From Anaerobranca gottschalkii DSM 13577 (lineage in GTDB: Bacteria > Bacillota > Proteinivoracia > Proteinivoracales > Proteinivoracaceae): a stretch of 64,000 nt of DNA. Location: NCBI RefSeq assembly GCF_900111575.1, contig NZ_FOIF01000004.1, positions 1-64,000 on the forward strand, read 5' to 3'. The translations under genes and the position numbers were made by a program. Position 1 is the stretch's first letter. Each line of letters starts with the position of its first letter. The notes beneath the pieces are model-generated. The model was not told the DNA's origin. It saw only the letters and a program-made list of their open reading frames with translations, and searched no databases. Below are positions 26,726 through 34,926 of this stretch, piece by piece.

Positions 26726-26764
26726 AGTATCGCAAAACTACTGGTTAAGTAGTTAGCGATACCC
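26726..26764 (-). terminator. Terminator after the MORN gene
   Basis: On the minus strand GGTATCGC and GCGATACT bracket a second inner pairing (ACTACTTAACCAGTAGT), followed by CTATTTTTT. It separates the MORN gene from the nucleotidyltransferase operon. Confidence 0.8.
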
Positions 26765-26767
26765 TTT

Positions 26768-27487
26768 TTAGTAAACGGGGTGGTCATTTTGCCACTCCCC
26801 TTGATATATCAGTTTACCATCCCTATACCATTTACCTTGCCCATGGCGTTTGCCGTTATAAAATTCTCCTTCATATAATAAACTGCCATCTTCCCTATAT
26901 TGTTTTCCTTCTCCATGAAAAATCCCTTCAACAAATTCCCCTTCATACCGCAAGGTACCATTATCATAATACAGCTTACCTTGTCCGTGGTATTTACCGT
27001 TTACATATTCACCTTGATATTTCACCACCCCATCCTTTGTATACCATGTACCAAATCCATGGGGTAAATTGTTTTTCCATCCCCCTTCATACCAAAGGGA
27101 ACCGTCTTCATAATACCATTTTCCTTCTCCCTGAGGAACCCCATTGACAAAATCTCCTTGGTACCACAATGTACCATTTCTAAAACTTTTCCCTTGTCCA
27201 TGTTGCCTGCCTTTATAAAATTGACCTTCATAAACCACCTGATTTTCTTCATTATATATAATGCCATATCCATGAAAATCTCCTTCAGAAAATTCTCCTT
27301 CATAATATAATTTACCCTCTTCAGTATAAAGCTTTCCTTTACCGTGGAACTGCCCCCCTTTCATTTCCCCTTCGTATTTTAGCGTCCCATCTTCATAGTA
27401 TACTTTTTTGATACCACAACCAGCTTGTACAAAAACTAAAAAAATAAATAATACTAAAAGAATTTTTTTATATGTACACCCTTTCAT
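26768..27487 (-). CDS. MORN-repeat lipoprotein
   Basis: This 239-residue protein starts at the ATG at 27487. A hydrophobic signal (about 9-22) ends in VQAGC with Cys24 as probable lipidation site; the Gln at -3 is unusual for a lipobox. The rest is nine MORN-like repeats of about 23 residues with the core YEGEF..G..HGxGKxYxxxGxLx (the last is incomplete). Bacterial MORN repeats form elongated beta sheets; no enzymatic function is known or visible. It lies alone on the minus strand between two terminators, downstream of the subtilase gene. Envelope-bound scaffold or glycan/lipid-contacting protein is the best guess, and only a guess. Confidence 0.88.
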   Translation of the reverse strand: MKGCTYKKILLVLFIFLVFVQAGCGIKKVYYEDGTLKYEGEMKGGQFHGKGKLYTEEGKLYYEGEFSEGDFHGYGIIYNEENQVVYEGQFYKGRQHGQGKSFRNGTLWYQGDFVNGVPQGEGKWYYEDGSLWYEGGWKNNLPHGFGTWYTKDGVVKYQGEYVNGKYHGQGKLYYDNGTLRYEGEFVEGIFHGEGKQYREDGSLLYEGEFYNGKRHGQGKWYRDGKLIYQGEWQNDHPVY

Positions 27488-27545
27488 CAAATCAATCCCT
27501 TCTCAATTTTTACTACAATTATATTACATATAGCTAGAAAAATGC

Positions 27546-27573
27546 AAAAGTCAGTGTGGGGGCACTGACTTTT
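27546..27573. terminator. Terminator after the subtilase gene
   Basis: AAAAGTCAGTG and CACTGACTTTT form a perfect 11-bp stem around a 6-base loop, with T-rich flanks in both directions. It lies just downstream of the subtilase stop. Confidence 0.88.
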
Positions 27574-27580
27574 TACTCCT

Positions 27581-29947
27581 TTATCTAATTTGGAAAGATC
27601 CTCCATATAGATATTGACCAACACCTGCTTTTTCAGCATAGAGGAAAGCGTGGTACGTAGTTCTAGGTAAGTTATTTCCATTTATTTTGCCATCCCAGAA
27701 AAATTCATGATAACCTGGAGCTACATTTTGAATTACTAAAGCATCTCCAACATAGAAGAATGGTGAATCCCTATAAATCCATACTTCAAATAAATCAGCA
27801 CCACCTGGTAAGTAAGTCCAAATGATAAAACCACCATCTACTGGTACTATTCCACCATGGGTTATCCTTGGATAATCTGGCTCTCCAACAAATAAAATTG
27901 CTGGAATGCTGTAAGTGTTGACTCCATCGGATACAGTTATTTTACCTTCGTAATACCCAGGTTGAAGTATATTAGTATCCACTTGTACGTTTAGATTTAC
28001 CCCCTGAGTTTTTCCAGGATTAACCCTTAAGTTATTACTGGTCATTACTTTTATTCCTTCAGGATTACCGAAAAATTCTACATCAAAGTTATAAGTAACC
28101 CTTTGATTTGATAAGTTTTTAATTGTAAAGCTTTGTCTTTCTACTTGTTTACCACTATCTTTTATAAATTTTCCAAAAGAGTAACTACCTGGGATTATTA
28201 AAGTTTCAGTATTCACTGCTTCTTTAACCCTTATACTACCTGCTCCTTGAGTATTGTGGGGATAAGGTTTACCTGTAACAGGGTTAATTAAAACCTCAGC
28301 AGTATTCATCAAAGCTGCTTTAACATCATCTACTCCCCAATGGGGGTTTTTCTGTAAAATTAAAGCTGCAGCCCCTGCCACATGGGGGGAAGCCATACTT
28401 GTTCCTTGCAATGCTGCATAACCTCCTGGAACTGAACTTACGATTCCTACCCCTGGAGCTACCACATCAGGTTTGATCATCCATGTTTGTGCGGCAGGTC
28501 CCCTTGAGGAAAAATCAGCTACTTGCTCTGGAACTACTCCAGTTTTCTCGATATTAAATTTAACTTTATTATATCCAGCTTGTAATTGAGCCAACATTTT
28601 TTGTCCATCTACATTATCTAATTTGATTGTAGGTAAGTCCATACCTGGAATGTAAAAAGGTATTTCCCCTGCAACATTATTAAAAATTATAGCTGCAACG
28701 GCCCCATTATTTTTAGCATTTGTAACTTTATTTACAAAAGGAATCTCTCCTCTGATTATTAAAGCCACTTTTCCTTGAACATTTTTCCCTACGAAATCAA
28801 CTGGTCTTCCTAAGCCAACATAAACAAATTCATATTCTTTACCATCTATATTTAATAAAGCATTGTCATTGGGGAAACCCATAATTTTGCTGGTAGGATA
28901 AACTACCCCTTCAGATGTAAAAATTTCTACATCATAGAGATTATAAGGTAGTTGAGTAGCACCTACAGATATAGCCCTTCTTGAAGCAGCTGGAGATCCA
29001 ACTGTCCAGTTATTAGGCCCTGAATTACCATTAGAAGTTACTGCTACAACCCCTTCAGCCATTGCCCAGTCTAAGGCAATACTAGTAGCCCAGTCTGGAG
29101 AATTCAAAGTATTTCCTAAAGATAAATTCATGATATTTGCTCCATCTAAAACAGCCCTTTCAATACCTGCAACAACATCTTGAGTTGTTCCACCTTGTGG
29201 TCCTAAAACCCTATATGCTAACAATTTTGCTTCAGGGGCAACCCCTTTAATTAAACCATTTCCAGCAACAGTTCCTGCTACATGGGTTCCATGGTATTGC
29301 CCAGGACCTTCCTGGGGATCATTATCATTATCTACAAAATCCCAACCCTTATAATCTCCAAAGGCATGGGCTAAATCTGGATGAGTATAGTCAACACCGG
29401 TATCAATAATTGCCACTGTTATTCCTTTACCGGTAATTCCTTCTTCCCATAAAAGTGGAGCACCAATATATGGGGCACTATCTAACATCTTAGGATGAAT
29501 TACTTCCCAGTCTAGAGGAATGATTTCAGTATTTACTTCATAATGTATATTTGGATATACTGCCTTTACCCCTGGAATACTCAATAATTGAGGTATTTGG
29601 TTTTGAGGAAGGTTTACTGAAAAGCCGGAAAATACATGATAGTATTTTCTATAAACTTCCACTCCAGCAACCCTTCTTCCTAATTCCTCAACTACATTAT
29701 CCGCTGCAGCCAACACTTTTTCTTTAGTTTGTTTTCGGCCAGTGTGTTTTCCTTCAACCACTGATGGTTCATCCAATTCTACTATAACTGTAACTAACTC
29801 TTCAGACCGAAGGTCAAATTCACCATAAAGTTCTGCTAAATTATACTTATCACTATAACTTTTCTGATTAGCCATTCCTGTTGTACTAAAAAATGCAACC
29901 ATGGTTAAGATTATTAAAAATATAGTCAATTTAGTTATCCTATTCAT
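27581..29947 (-). CDS. Secreted subtilisin-like serine protease with PA domain
   Basis: This 788-residue S8 peptidase has a signal peptide (1-26, ending TTGMANQ), an I9 propeptide (about 50-135), and a catalytic domain with the triad Asp near 181 (IDTGVDYTHPD), His near 220 (HGTHVAGTVAG) and Ser near 518 (GTSMASPHVAGAAAL). A PA-domain insertion lies between His and Ser (about 360-470, with GKVALIIRGEIPFVNKV and AAIIFNN). The C-terminal 220 residues are beta-rich and end in a domain resembling a FlgD/Fn3-type fold (FEVWIYRDSPF). It is complete and probably exported to feed on protein, consistent with an amino-acid-fermenting lifestyle. Its mRNA starts with a hairpin. Confidence 0.94.
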   Translation of the reverse strand: MNRITKLTIFLIILTMVAFFSTTGMANQKSYSDKYNLAELYGEFDLRSEELVTVIVELDEPSVVEGKHTGRKQTKEKVLAAADNVVEELGRRVAGVEVYRKYYHVFSGFSVNLPQNQIPQLLSIPGVKAVYPNIHYEVNTEIIPLDWEVIHPKMLDSAPYIGAPLLWEEGITGKGITVAIIDTGVDYTHPDLAHAFGDYKGWDFVDNDNDPQEGPGQYHGTHVAGTVAGNGLIKGVAPEAKLLAYRVLGPQGGTTQDVVAGIERAVLDGANIMNLSLGNTLNSPDWATSIALDWAMAEGVVAVTSNGNSGPNNWTVGSPAASRRAISVGATQLPYNLYDVEIFTSEGVVYPTSKIMGFPNDNALLNIDGKEYEFVYVGLGRPVDFVGKNVQGKVALIIRGEIPFVNKVTNAKNNGAVAAIIFNNVAGEIPFYIPGMDLPTIKLDNVDGQKMLAQLQAGYNKVKFNIEKTGVVPEQVADFSSRGPAAQTWMIKPDVVAPGVGIVSSVPGGYAALQGTSMASPHVAGAAALILQKNPHWGVDDVKAALMNTAEVLINPVTGKPYPHNTQGAGSIRVKEAVNTETLIIPGSYSFGKFIKDSGKQVERQSFTIKNLSNQRVTYNFDVEFFGNPEGIKVMTSNNLRVNPGKTQGVNLNVQVDTNILQPGYYEGKITVSDGVNTYSIPAILFVGEPDYPRITHGGIVPVDGGFIIWTYLPGGADLFEVWIYRDSPFFYVGDALVIQNVAPGYHEFFWDGKINGNNLPRTTYHAFLYAEKAGVGQYLYGGSFQIR

Positions 29948-29971
29948 CTATTCACTCTCCCCCTTATATTT

Positions 29972-30009
29972 TTGAGTTAGGTCCCCCACCCTAAACTCAA
30001 TAAATTATA
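29972..30009 (-). promoter_or_regulatory. Promoter -10 and 5'-terminal leader hairpin of the subtilase mRNA
   Basis: On the minus strand TATAAT (30009-30004) predicts a start near 29997. The transcript would begin almost exactly with a stem pairing TTGAGTTTAGG and CCTAACTCAA (one bulge), 29972-30000, just before the AGGGGGAG ribosome binding site. The -35 box is poor. A 5'-end hairpin of this kind stabilises the aprE protease mRNA in Bacillus subtilis; the same purpose here is inference. Confidence 0.55.
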
Positions 30010-30106
30010 TGGTTATTTTTTAAAAATTATAACAGCAAAAAATTTAACCCTTTAAAGGATTTTACGGCAAATAGTTTAAAATATTATAAATTTTTATGCT
30101 ATTATC

Positions 30107-30151
30107 TTGACTTTATGACACTTCTGTCATATAATGGTGACAAAGGTGTCA
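30107..30151 (+). promoter_or_regulatory. Promoter with two tandem TetR operators
   Basis: TTGACT (30107-30112) and TATAAT (30130-30135) are 17 bases apart. Two copies of TGACA-N4-TGTCA lie on it: one at 30116-30129 between the boxes (extendable to ATGACA/TGTCAT) and one at 30138-30151 over the expected start point. Their centres are 22 bp apart, two helical turns, so two dimers could bind the same face. This is a textbook autoregulated TetR promoter for the following operon. Confidence 0.85.
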
Positions 30152-30204
30152 TAATCGAAAATAAACTGTTGAAAAAACATAGATGGAGAAAGGAGCAATT
30201 TCCG

Positions 30205-30837
30205 ATGCCTACTCAAACCTTTTTCAATTTACCCGGAGATAAAAAACAGCGGATTTTAGATGCCGCTATAGAAGAGTTTTCTAGTTACCCCTTTAATGAA
30301 GTTTCCGTCTCTAAAATCATTCAAAAAGCTGAGATTCCAAGGGGCAGCTTTTACCAATATTTCTCAGACCTAAAAGATCTGTATAAATTTCTTTTTCAAA
30401 TAATTGCAGATAAAAAAATAGTTTATATAAATAAAGTAAATTTAGATCATAAAGGAGGAGATTTTTTAAATACCATTAGGAATTTGTATCTTGCTGGTTT
30501 ACAGTTTGCTATCGAAGAACCTCAACTAACCCAAATTGCCAACCGCTTTATGAAAGAAGATGAGCATTTCCGAAAAGAAATAATTGGTTCTCTAGAAGGA
30601 AAAACCTCTGATTTTTATTACAACTTGCTTTTAGCTAGTAAAGCTAAAGGGGAAATCGATGAAAAAGTAGACTTAGAAATGGCAGCTTTTATCTTTACTA
30701 CAATGAATTTAGCATTGTTTGACTATTTTCAATCAAAATTCAAGGGAGGTGACCTGTTAAAAGAAAAGGATTTGGTGGTAGAGATTGTAGATAAAATGTT
30801 CTATATTTTGGTCAATGGAATTATAAAGAGAAGTTAA
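30205..30837 (+). CDS. TetR-family repressor of the downstream ABC exporter
   Basis: From the ATG at 30205 (AAAGGAG 10 bases upstream) this is a 210-residue TetR-type regulator. The helix-turn-helix lies in residues about 10-55 (KKQRILDAAIEEFSSYPFNEVSVSKIIQKAEIPRGSFYQYF, split by the turn). The C-terminal ligand-binding domain is all-helical. A longer frame beginning at 30115 would start inside the promoter and operators and is not used. It heads an operon with an ATPase and two permeases, and its promoter carries two palindromes. The simplest reading is a drug-responsive repressor that is released when the exporter substrate binds. Confidence 0.92.
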   Translation: MPTQTFFNLPGDKKQRILDAAIEEFSSYPFNEVSVSKIIQKAEIPRGSFYQYFSDLKDLYKFLFQIIADKKIVYINKVNLDHKGGDFLNTIRNLYLAGLQFAIEEPQLTQIANRFMKEDEHFRKEIIGSLEGKTSDFYYNLLLASKAKGEIDEKVDLEMAAFIFTTMNLALFDYFQSKFKGGDLLKEKDLVVEIVDKMFYILVNGIIKRS

Positions 30838-30856
30838 AATTAGGAGGTGGATGTTT

Positions 30857-31711
30857 ATGTTTATTATTAAAGATTTAACTTTTAAGTATCCTAAAAACCC
30901 CACTAATACTATAAAAGGGATATCCTTTGAGATTAAGGAAGGGGAAATTTTCGGCCTTTTAGGTCCTAGTGGTGTAGGTAAAAGTACTACCCAAAAAATC
31001 CTAATCAAGTTATTGGATAATTTCACCGGTGAAGTTAAATATCGAGGTGTCGACATCAAAAAGTTAGGTAAAGAATTTTACGGAGAAATAGGGGTAGGTT
31101 TTGAAATGCCTGTTCATTTTTCTAAGTTAACTGCCCAGGAAAATATTCAATTTTTTAAAAACCTCTATAATAATAGGATAGATACCGATGCACTATTAAA
31201 AAGGGTAGGTCTTTATGAAGATCGGCATAAATTGGTCAGTGAGTTTTCTAAGGGTATGAAAATTCGTTTAAACTTTGTCCGGGCAATGCTTAATTCCCCT
31301 AAAATATTGTTTTTAGATGAACCTACCAATGGCCTTGACCCCTCTAACGCTCGGATTATTAAGGATATAATTAAAGAATTTAGAGATAATGGCGGTACTG
31401 TTTTATTAACTACTCATCTAATGAATGATGTAGAAGAACTTTGTGATCGGGTTGCCTTTATGGCTGACGGAAAAATCGTGGAGATCGATACCCCTAAAAA
31501 CCTTAAATTAAAATATGGTGAAAGAAATGTTGAAGTTGAGTATAAAGACGATCAAGGTGTGGGAAAAGAAGTTTTTCCTTTAGATGGACTTGGCAATAAT
31601 CCTCAATTTATTCAGTTACTTCAAAGTAAAGAAATCCTCACAATCCACAGTAAAGAAACGACTTTAGACCACATTTTTATTAAGTTAACTGGGGGGATAA
31701 CTAATGACTAA
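30857..31711 (+). CDS. ABC-2 exporter ATP-binding protein
   Basis: This 284-residue ATPase has Walker A GPSGVGKSTT, a Q-loop region (VGFEMPVHFSKLTAQEN) in which the usual Gln is replaced by Glu or Met, a variant signature FSKGMKIRLNFVRAM instead of LSGGQ, Walker B ILFLDEPTNGLDP and switch His TTHLM. The FSKGM-type signature is common in drug and fluoroquinolone exporter ATPases. The ATG at 30857 is 9 bases after AGGAGG; an ATG at 30851 is too close. It overlaps the first permease gene by 8 bases. It powers a TetR-regulated multidrug-type exporter. Confidence 0.9.
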   Translation: MFIIKDLTFKYPKNPTNTIKGISFEIKEGEIFGLLGPSGVGKSTTQKILIKLLDNFTGEVKYRGVDIKKLGKEFYGEIGVGFEMPVHFSKLTAQENIQFFKNLYNNRIDTDALLKRVGLYEDRHKLVSEFSKGMKIRLNFVRAMLNSPKILFLDEPTNGLDPSNARIIKDIIKEFRDNGGTVLLTTHLMNDVEELCDRVAFMADGKIVEIDTPKNLKLKYGERNVEVEYKDDQGVGKEVFPLDGLGNNPQFIQLLQSKEILTIHSKETTLDHIFIKLTGGITND

Positions 31712-32429
31712 ATTCCCTTACCTTGTAACTGGCGAAATTAAGAGGATGCAAAAATACCACATCATCGGTGCCAGTGTCTTAGTAGCACTAATATGGGTAG
31801 CAGTACTACATTTCACAGGAATAGAAAATATAGATACTATTTTCCCTTTGTTATTGTTTATCGATAGTACATTGATGTCGATGTTGATGGTGGGAGTTAC
31901 AATGTTTTTTGAAAAGGGAGAAGGTACCCTTAAAACTTTACTAGTAACTCCCATTAGTAAGTATGAGTATATTTTTTCTAAAGTTATTTCCAATCTCCTC
32001 TCAAACCTATTAACCCTTTTAATCCTCTATGGATATGCTTGGTATTTTAAAGATTTGAGTATTAGCTTTTTCCTGTTATTAGCAGTGATTGTCTTAATCG
32101 CTTTTTTCCACTCTCTATTAGGATTCTATATTATGTATTTTACAAAAGATTTTACTTCATTGTTAATGTGGATAATGGCCTATTCCTTTATCATGGCAAT
32201 TCCCGTTTTGCTAAACGAGATAGGAGTATGGGTTGGAAAATGGGTAGATAATTTACTCCTAATTCTACCAACTAAGGCTTCATCTACTTTATTGTTTGCA
32301 GTAACTTCTCTAAAGGGAACAGGTGAAACATATTTTTCAATTATTTACCTCATCTTCGCTTCTACCCTATTGTTCTATGTAGTTCAACTAAAATTCAATG
32401 AATTTGCTGCCAAGGAAAGCGGGGTGTAA
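31704..32429 (+). CDS. ABC-2 type exporter permease, subunit 1
   Basis: This 241-residue permease has six membrane helices. The stretch FEKGEGTLKTLLVTPISKYEYIFSK in the first cytoplasmic loop is the ABC-2 motif that contacts the ATPase. It overlaps the ATPase gene, with ATGACTAAA following GGGGGGATAACTA. It resembles the permeases of fluoroquinolone-type exporters and works with the second permease immediately downstream as a heterodimer. Confidence 0.85.
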   Translation: MTKFPYLVTGEIKRMQKYHIIGASVLVALIWVAVLHFTGIENIDTIFPLLLFIDSTLMSMLMVGVTMFFEKGEGTLKTLLVTPISKYEYIFSKVISNLLSNLLTLLILYGYAWYFKDLSISFFLLLAVIVLIAFFHSLLGFYIMYFTKDFTSLLMWIMAYSFIMAIPVLLNEIGVWVGKWVDNLLLILPTKASSTLLFAVTSLKGTGETYFSIIYLIFASTLLFYVVQLKFNEFAAKESGV

Positions 32430-32433
32430 TATA

Positions 32434-33153
32434 ATGTTTAAAGATTTTTTCTTAAGTGAAATAAAAAAGTGGGTTAGGGATCCTTTAACAGCTTTTATGA
32501 TATTTTACCCATTGCTTTTCGGCTCTGTAGTTAGATTTATCCTTCCGGTAATTGCTGAACAAAGTGGGTTTATTTTGAAACATTACAGTGATTTCATTTT
32601 AGCCGCTACTGCTTTAATTACTCCTTTAGCCTATGGAGCTTTAATAGCTTTTTCTGTATTAGATGATAGAGATGATAATATCTTGATTGCTATAAGGGTT
32701 ACTCCCCTCAATTTAAATCTTTTCTTAGCATTTAGAACTTTTTTAGCTACTTTCCTTGCTTTTATCGCTACAATCTTTGTACTTTGGTTTGCTAATATTA
32801 CAACTCTACCTTTAGGTACAACAATTGCCATTGCTTTTTTAAATTCATTGGCTGCACCTATGACTACCTTTTTTATCAATGCCTTTGCTAATAATAAAAT
32901 TGAAGGCTTTGCTGTAATGAAAGGTTTTGGCATGATTATAATTATACCTGTAGTTTCCCTAATCTTTACTGATATTAAAGAGTTTATTTTCGCTTTTGCC
33001 CCTGGGTTTTGGACTGCCAAAGCTTTAAGTGTAGCTATCCGGGGAGAAGGGATATTACAGCTCAGTTTTAATGGTTACTATTTTGGTGGATTGGTTTATG
33101 TATCTTCACTAATCCTTTTATCCCATAAATTGTTCATGAAAAAAGTGATCTAA
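32434..33153 (+). CDS. ABC-2 type exporter permease, subunit 2
   Basis: Starting at the ATG at 32434 this is a 239-residue six-helix protein, last in the TetR operon. An earlier in-frame start at 32398 lies within the previous gene and is not needed. The coupling loop LDDRDDNILIAIRVTPLNLNLFLAFR matches the position of the EKE-type loop in subunit 1. No terminator hairpin is obvious before the next gene, whose own ribosome binding site lies about 100 bases further on. Confidence 0.82.
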   Translation: MFKDFFLSEIKKWVRDPLTAFMIFYPLLFGSVVRFILPVIAEQSGFILKHYSDFILAATALITPLAYGALIAFSVLDDRDDNILIAIRVTPLNLNLFLAFRTFLATFLAFIATIFVLWFANITTLPLGTTIAIAFLNSLAAPMTTFFINAFANNKIEGFAVMKGFGMIIIIPVVSLIFTDIKEFIFAFAPGFWTAKALSVAIRGEGILQLSFNGYYFGGLVYVSSLILLSHKLFMKKVI

Positions 33154-33263
33154 ATAAGATTATATCTACCTCAAATTTGTCATAATAGCTGAAATTTGTT
33201 ACAATATAATAGTAAATTTTTTTAAGGGAGGTAAGAATATATTTAAATAGGAGGTAGATGTAA

Positions 33264-34904
33264 TTGACGAAGGATTTTAATAGCAAAGAACTTGAAGAAA
33301 AGCTTTTTAAACGTAATTTTACTAAATTAGGTCTTGACCTTAACCCAGTGGTTTCTTTATCTGTAGGTGTTTTTATTCTAATCTTTTCTGTCTATGCTTT
33401 AATCAATATCAATCATGCAAAGGTAGTTTTTGAAAGTGTTAGAGACTTTATCATTACCAACTTTGATTGGGTCTTTATTTTAGCTAGTAATTTCTTTATT
33501 ATTGCCTGCCTATATTTCGCTTTTTCTAACCTAGGGCATGTGAAAATAGGTGGAGTACACAGTAAAACCGAGTTTTCCAATTTTGCCTGGTATTCTATGC
33601 TAATATCTGCTGGAATGGGGATTGGTTTAATGTTTTGGTCTGTTGGGGAACCACTATGGCATTCTGAATCAATACCCCCGATTTTCCAGCATACCAATAC
33701 AACTTATTCAGCTATGGCCACTACATTTTTCCATTGGGGTTTCCACCCTTGGGGAATTTATGCTTTGATATCCTTGGCATTGGCTTTTTTTGCCTACAAT
33801 AAGAATTTACCTTTATCTCTCAGGTCCGTTTTTTACCCCCTTTTGGGTGATAAAGTATTTGGTCTATTAGGTGATATAATAGATTCTTTAGCAGTAATAG
33901 CTACTTTATTTGGTCTTGCTACTTCTTTAGGTCTTGGAGTACAACAAATCAATAGTGGATTAAATTACTTAATTGGTATTCCAATCAATGTAACTATGCA
34001 AGTAATTTTGATCGCTATAATTACCTTTATAGCAACTATTTCAGTAATATCCGGAATCGATAAAGGTGTAAGATTTTTATCTGAACTTAACATTAAACTA
34101 GCTACTGTATTTATGGTAAGTGTTTTAATATTAGGGCCTACCGGTTATATATTAAGGGTATTTTCCAATTCTTTAGGTTTATACCTTAACGATTTTTTAA
34201 GTTCTTCCTTTTTTATATCTATATCTGATAAATCATGGCAAGGAAGCTGGTCAGTCTTTTATCTGGCTTGGTGGATTTCTTGGTCCCCCTTTGTCGGTCT
34301 ATTTATCGCTAGAATCTCTAAAGGTAGAACAATAAGGGAATTTGTCTTAGCCGTTTTAGTTATTCCTTCCCTTTTATCTTTTATCTGGTTATCGGTTTTT
34401 GGTGGAACTGCTATCTTTATCAACGGAGAAAGTGATGGAGCTTTATTTGATGTAGTGCGGGATAACCTACCTGTAGCCCTTTTTGAAATGATTACTTACT
34501 TAAATATTCCTACATTACTAAGTGGAATATTTAGGGTTTTGCTTTTTGTTGTTGCAACATTACTTATAATTTCCTATTTTGTAACATCCTCTGATTCCGG
34601 TTCCTTAGTTGTTGATAAAATCACTTCTGGAGGTAAGTTAAAAACACCTTCTGCTCAAAGGGTATTTTGGGCAGTACTGGAAGGTTTAGTAGCCTCTGTA
34701 CTGTTAATAATTGGGGGAGAAAAAGCACTACAAGCTTTACAAACCGCTGTTATTAGTACAGGATTACCCTTTGCCTTAGTTTTAGTAGTTATGAGCATTT
34801 CTTTAATTAAGAACTTACAAATATCGCAAAAAAGACAAAAAAGAATACGGGATATCAATCAATTTAAGAAAATTTTAGAAGTTATAAACGAGGAAAAGAA
34901 ATAA
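33264..34904 (+). CDS. BCCT-family betaine/carnitine/choline transporter
   Basis: This 546-residue carrier has 12 helices. The signature WWISWSPFVGLFIARISKGRTIREF is present in helix 8 and the following loop. The helix-3 glycine stretch AGMGIGLMFWSVGEPLWH resembles that of Na+-coupled members such as BetP, not the H+-coupled GIDxG type. Start: TTG at 33264, with AGGAGG nine bases upstream; the only nearby ATG is immediately followed by a stop. It takes up compatible solutes such as glycine betaine for osmoprotection, or as a metabolic substrate. There is no long regulatory C-terminus. Confidence 0.93.
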   Translation: MTKDFNSKELEEKLFKRNFTKLGLDLNPVVSLSVGVFILIFSVYALININHAKVVFESVRDFIITNFDWVFILASNFFIIACLYFAFSNLGHVKIGGVHSKTEFSNFAWYSMLISAGMGIGLMFWSVGEPLWHSESIPPIFQHTNTTYSAMATTFFHWGFHPWGIYALISLALAFFAYNKNLPLSLRSVFYPLLGDKVFGLLGDIIDSLAVIATLFGLATSLGLGVQQINSGLNYLIGIPINVTMQVILIAIITFIATISVISGIDKGVRFLSELNIKLATVFMVSVLILGPTGYILRVFSNSLGLYLNDFLSSSFFISISDKSWQGSWSVFYLAWWISWSPFVGLFIARISKGRTIREFVLAVLVIPSLLSFIWLSVFGGTAIFINGESDGALFDVVRDNLPVALFEMITYLNIPTLLSGIFRVLLFVVATLLIISYFVTSSDSGSLVVDKITSGGKLKTPSAQRVFWAVLEGLVASVLLIIGGEKALQALQTAVISTGLPFALVLVVMSISLIKNLQISQKRQKRIRDINQFKKILEVINEEKK

Positions 34905-34926
34905 GGGCTAGCTCTAGCAAGCCCTT
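34903..34926. terminator. Compact bidirectional terminator overlapping both gene ends
   Basis: AAGGGCT (34903-34909) and AGCCCTT (34920-34926) pair around a 10-base loop and are followed by T's. The arms lie inside the last codons of the BCCT gene and of the convergent DUF885 gene. Confidence 0.78.

Noticed and set aside
30115-30204. N-terminal extension of the TetR gene
   Set aside because: It would begin inside the promoter and operator palindromes; the ATG at 30205 has a good ribosome binding site and the normal TetR N-terminus.
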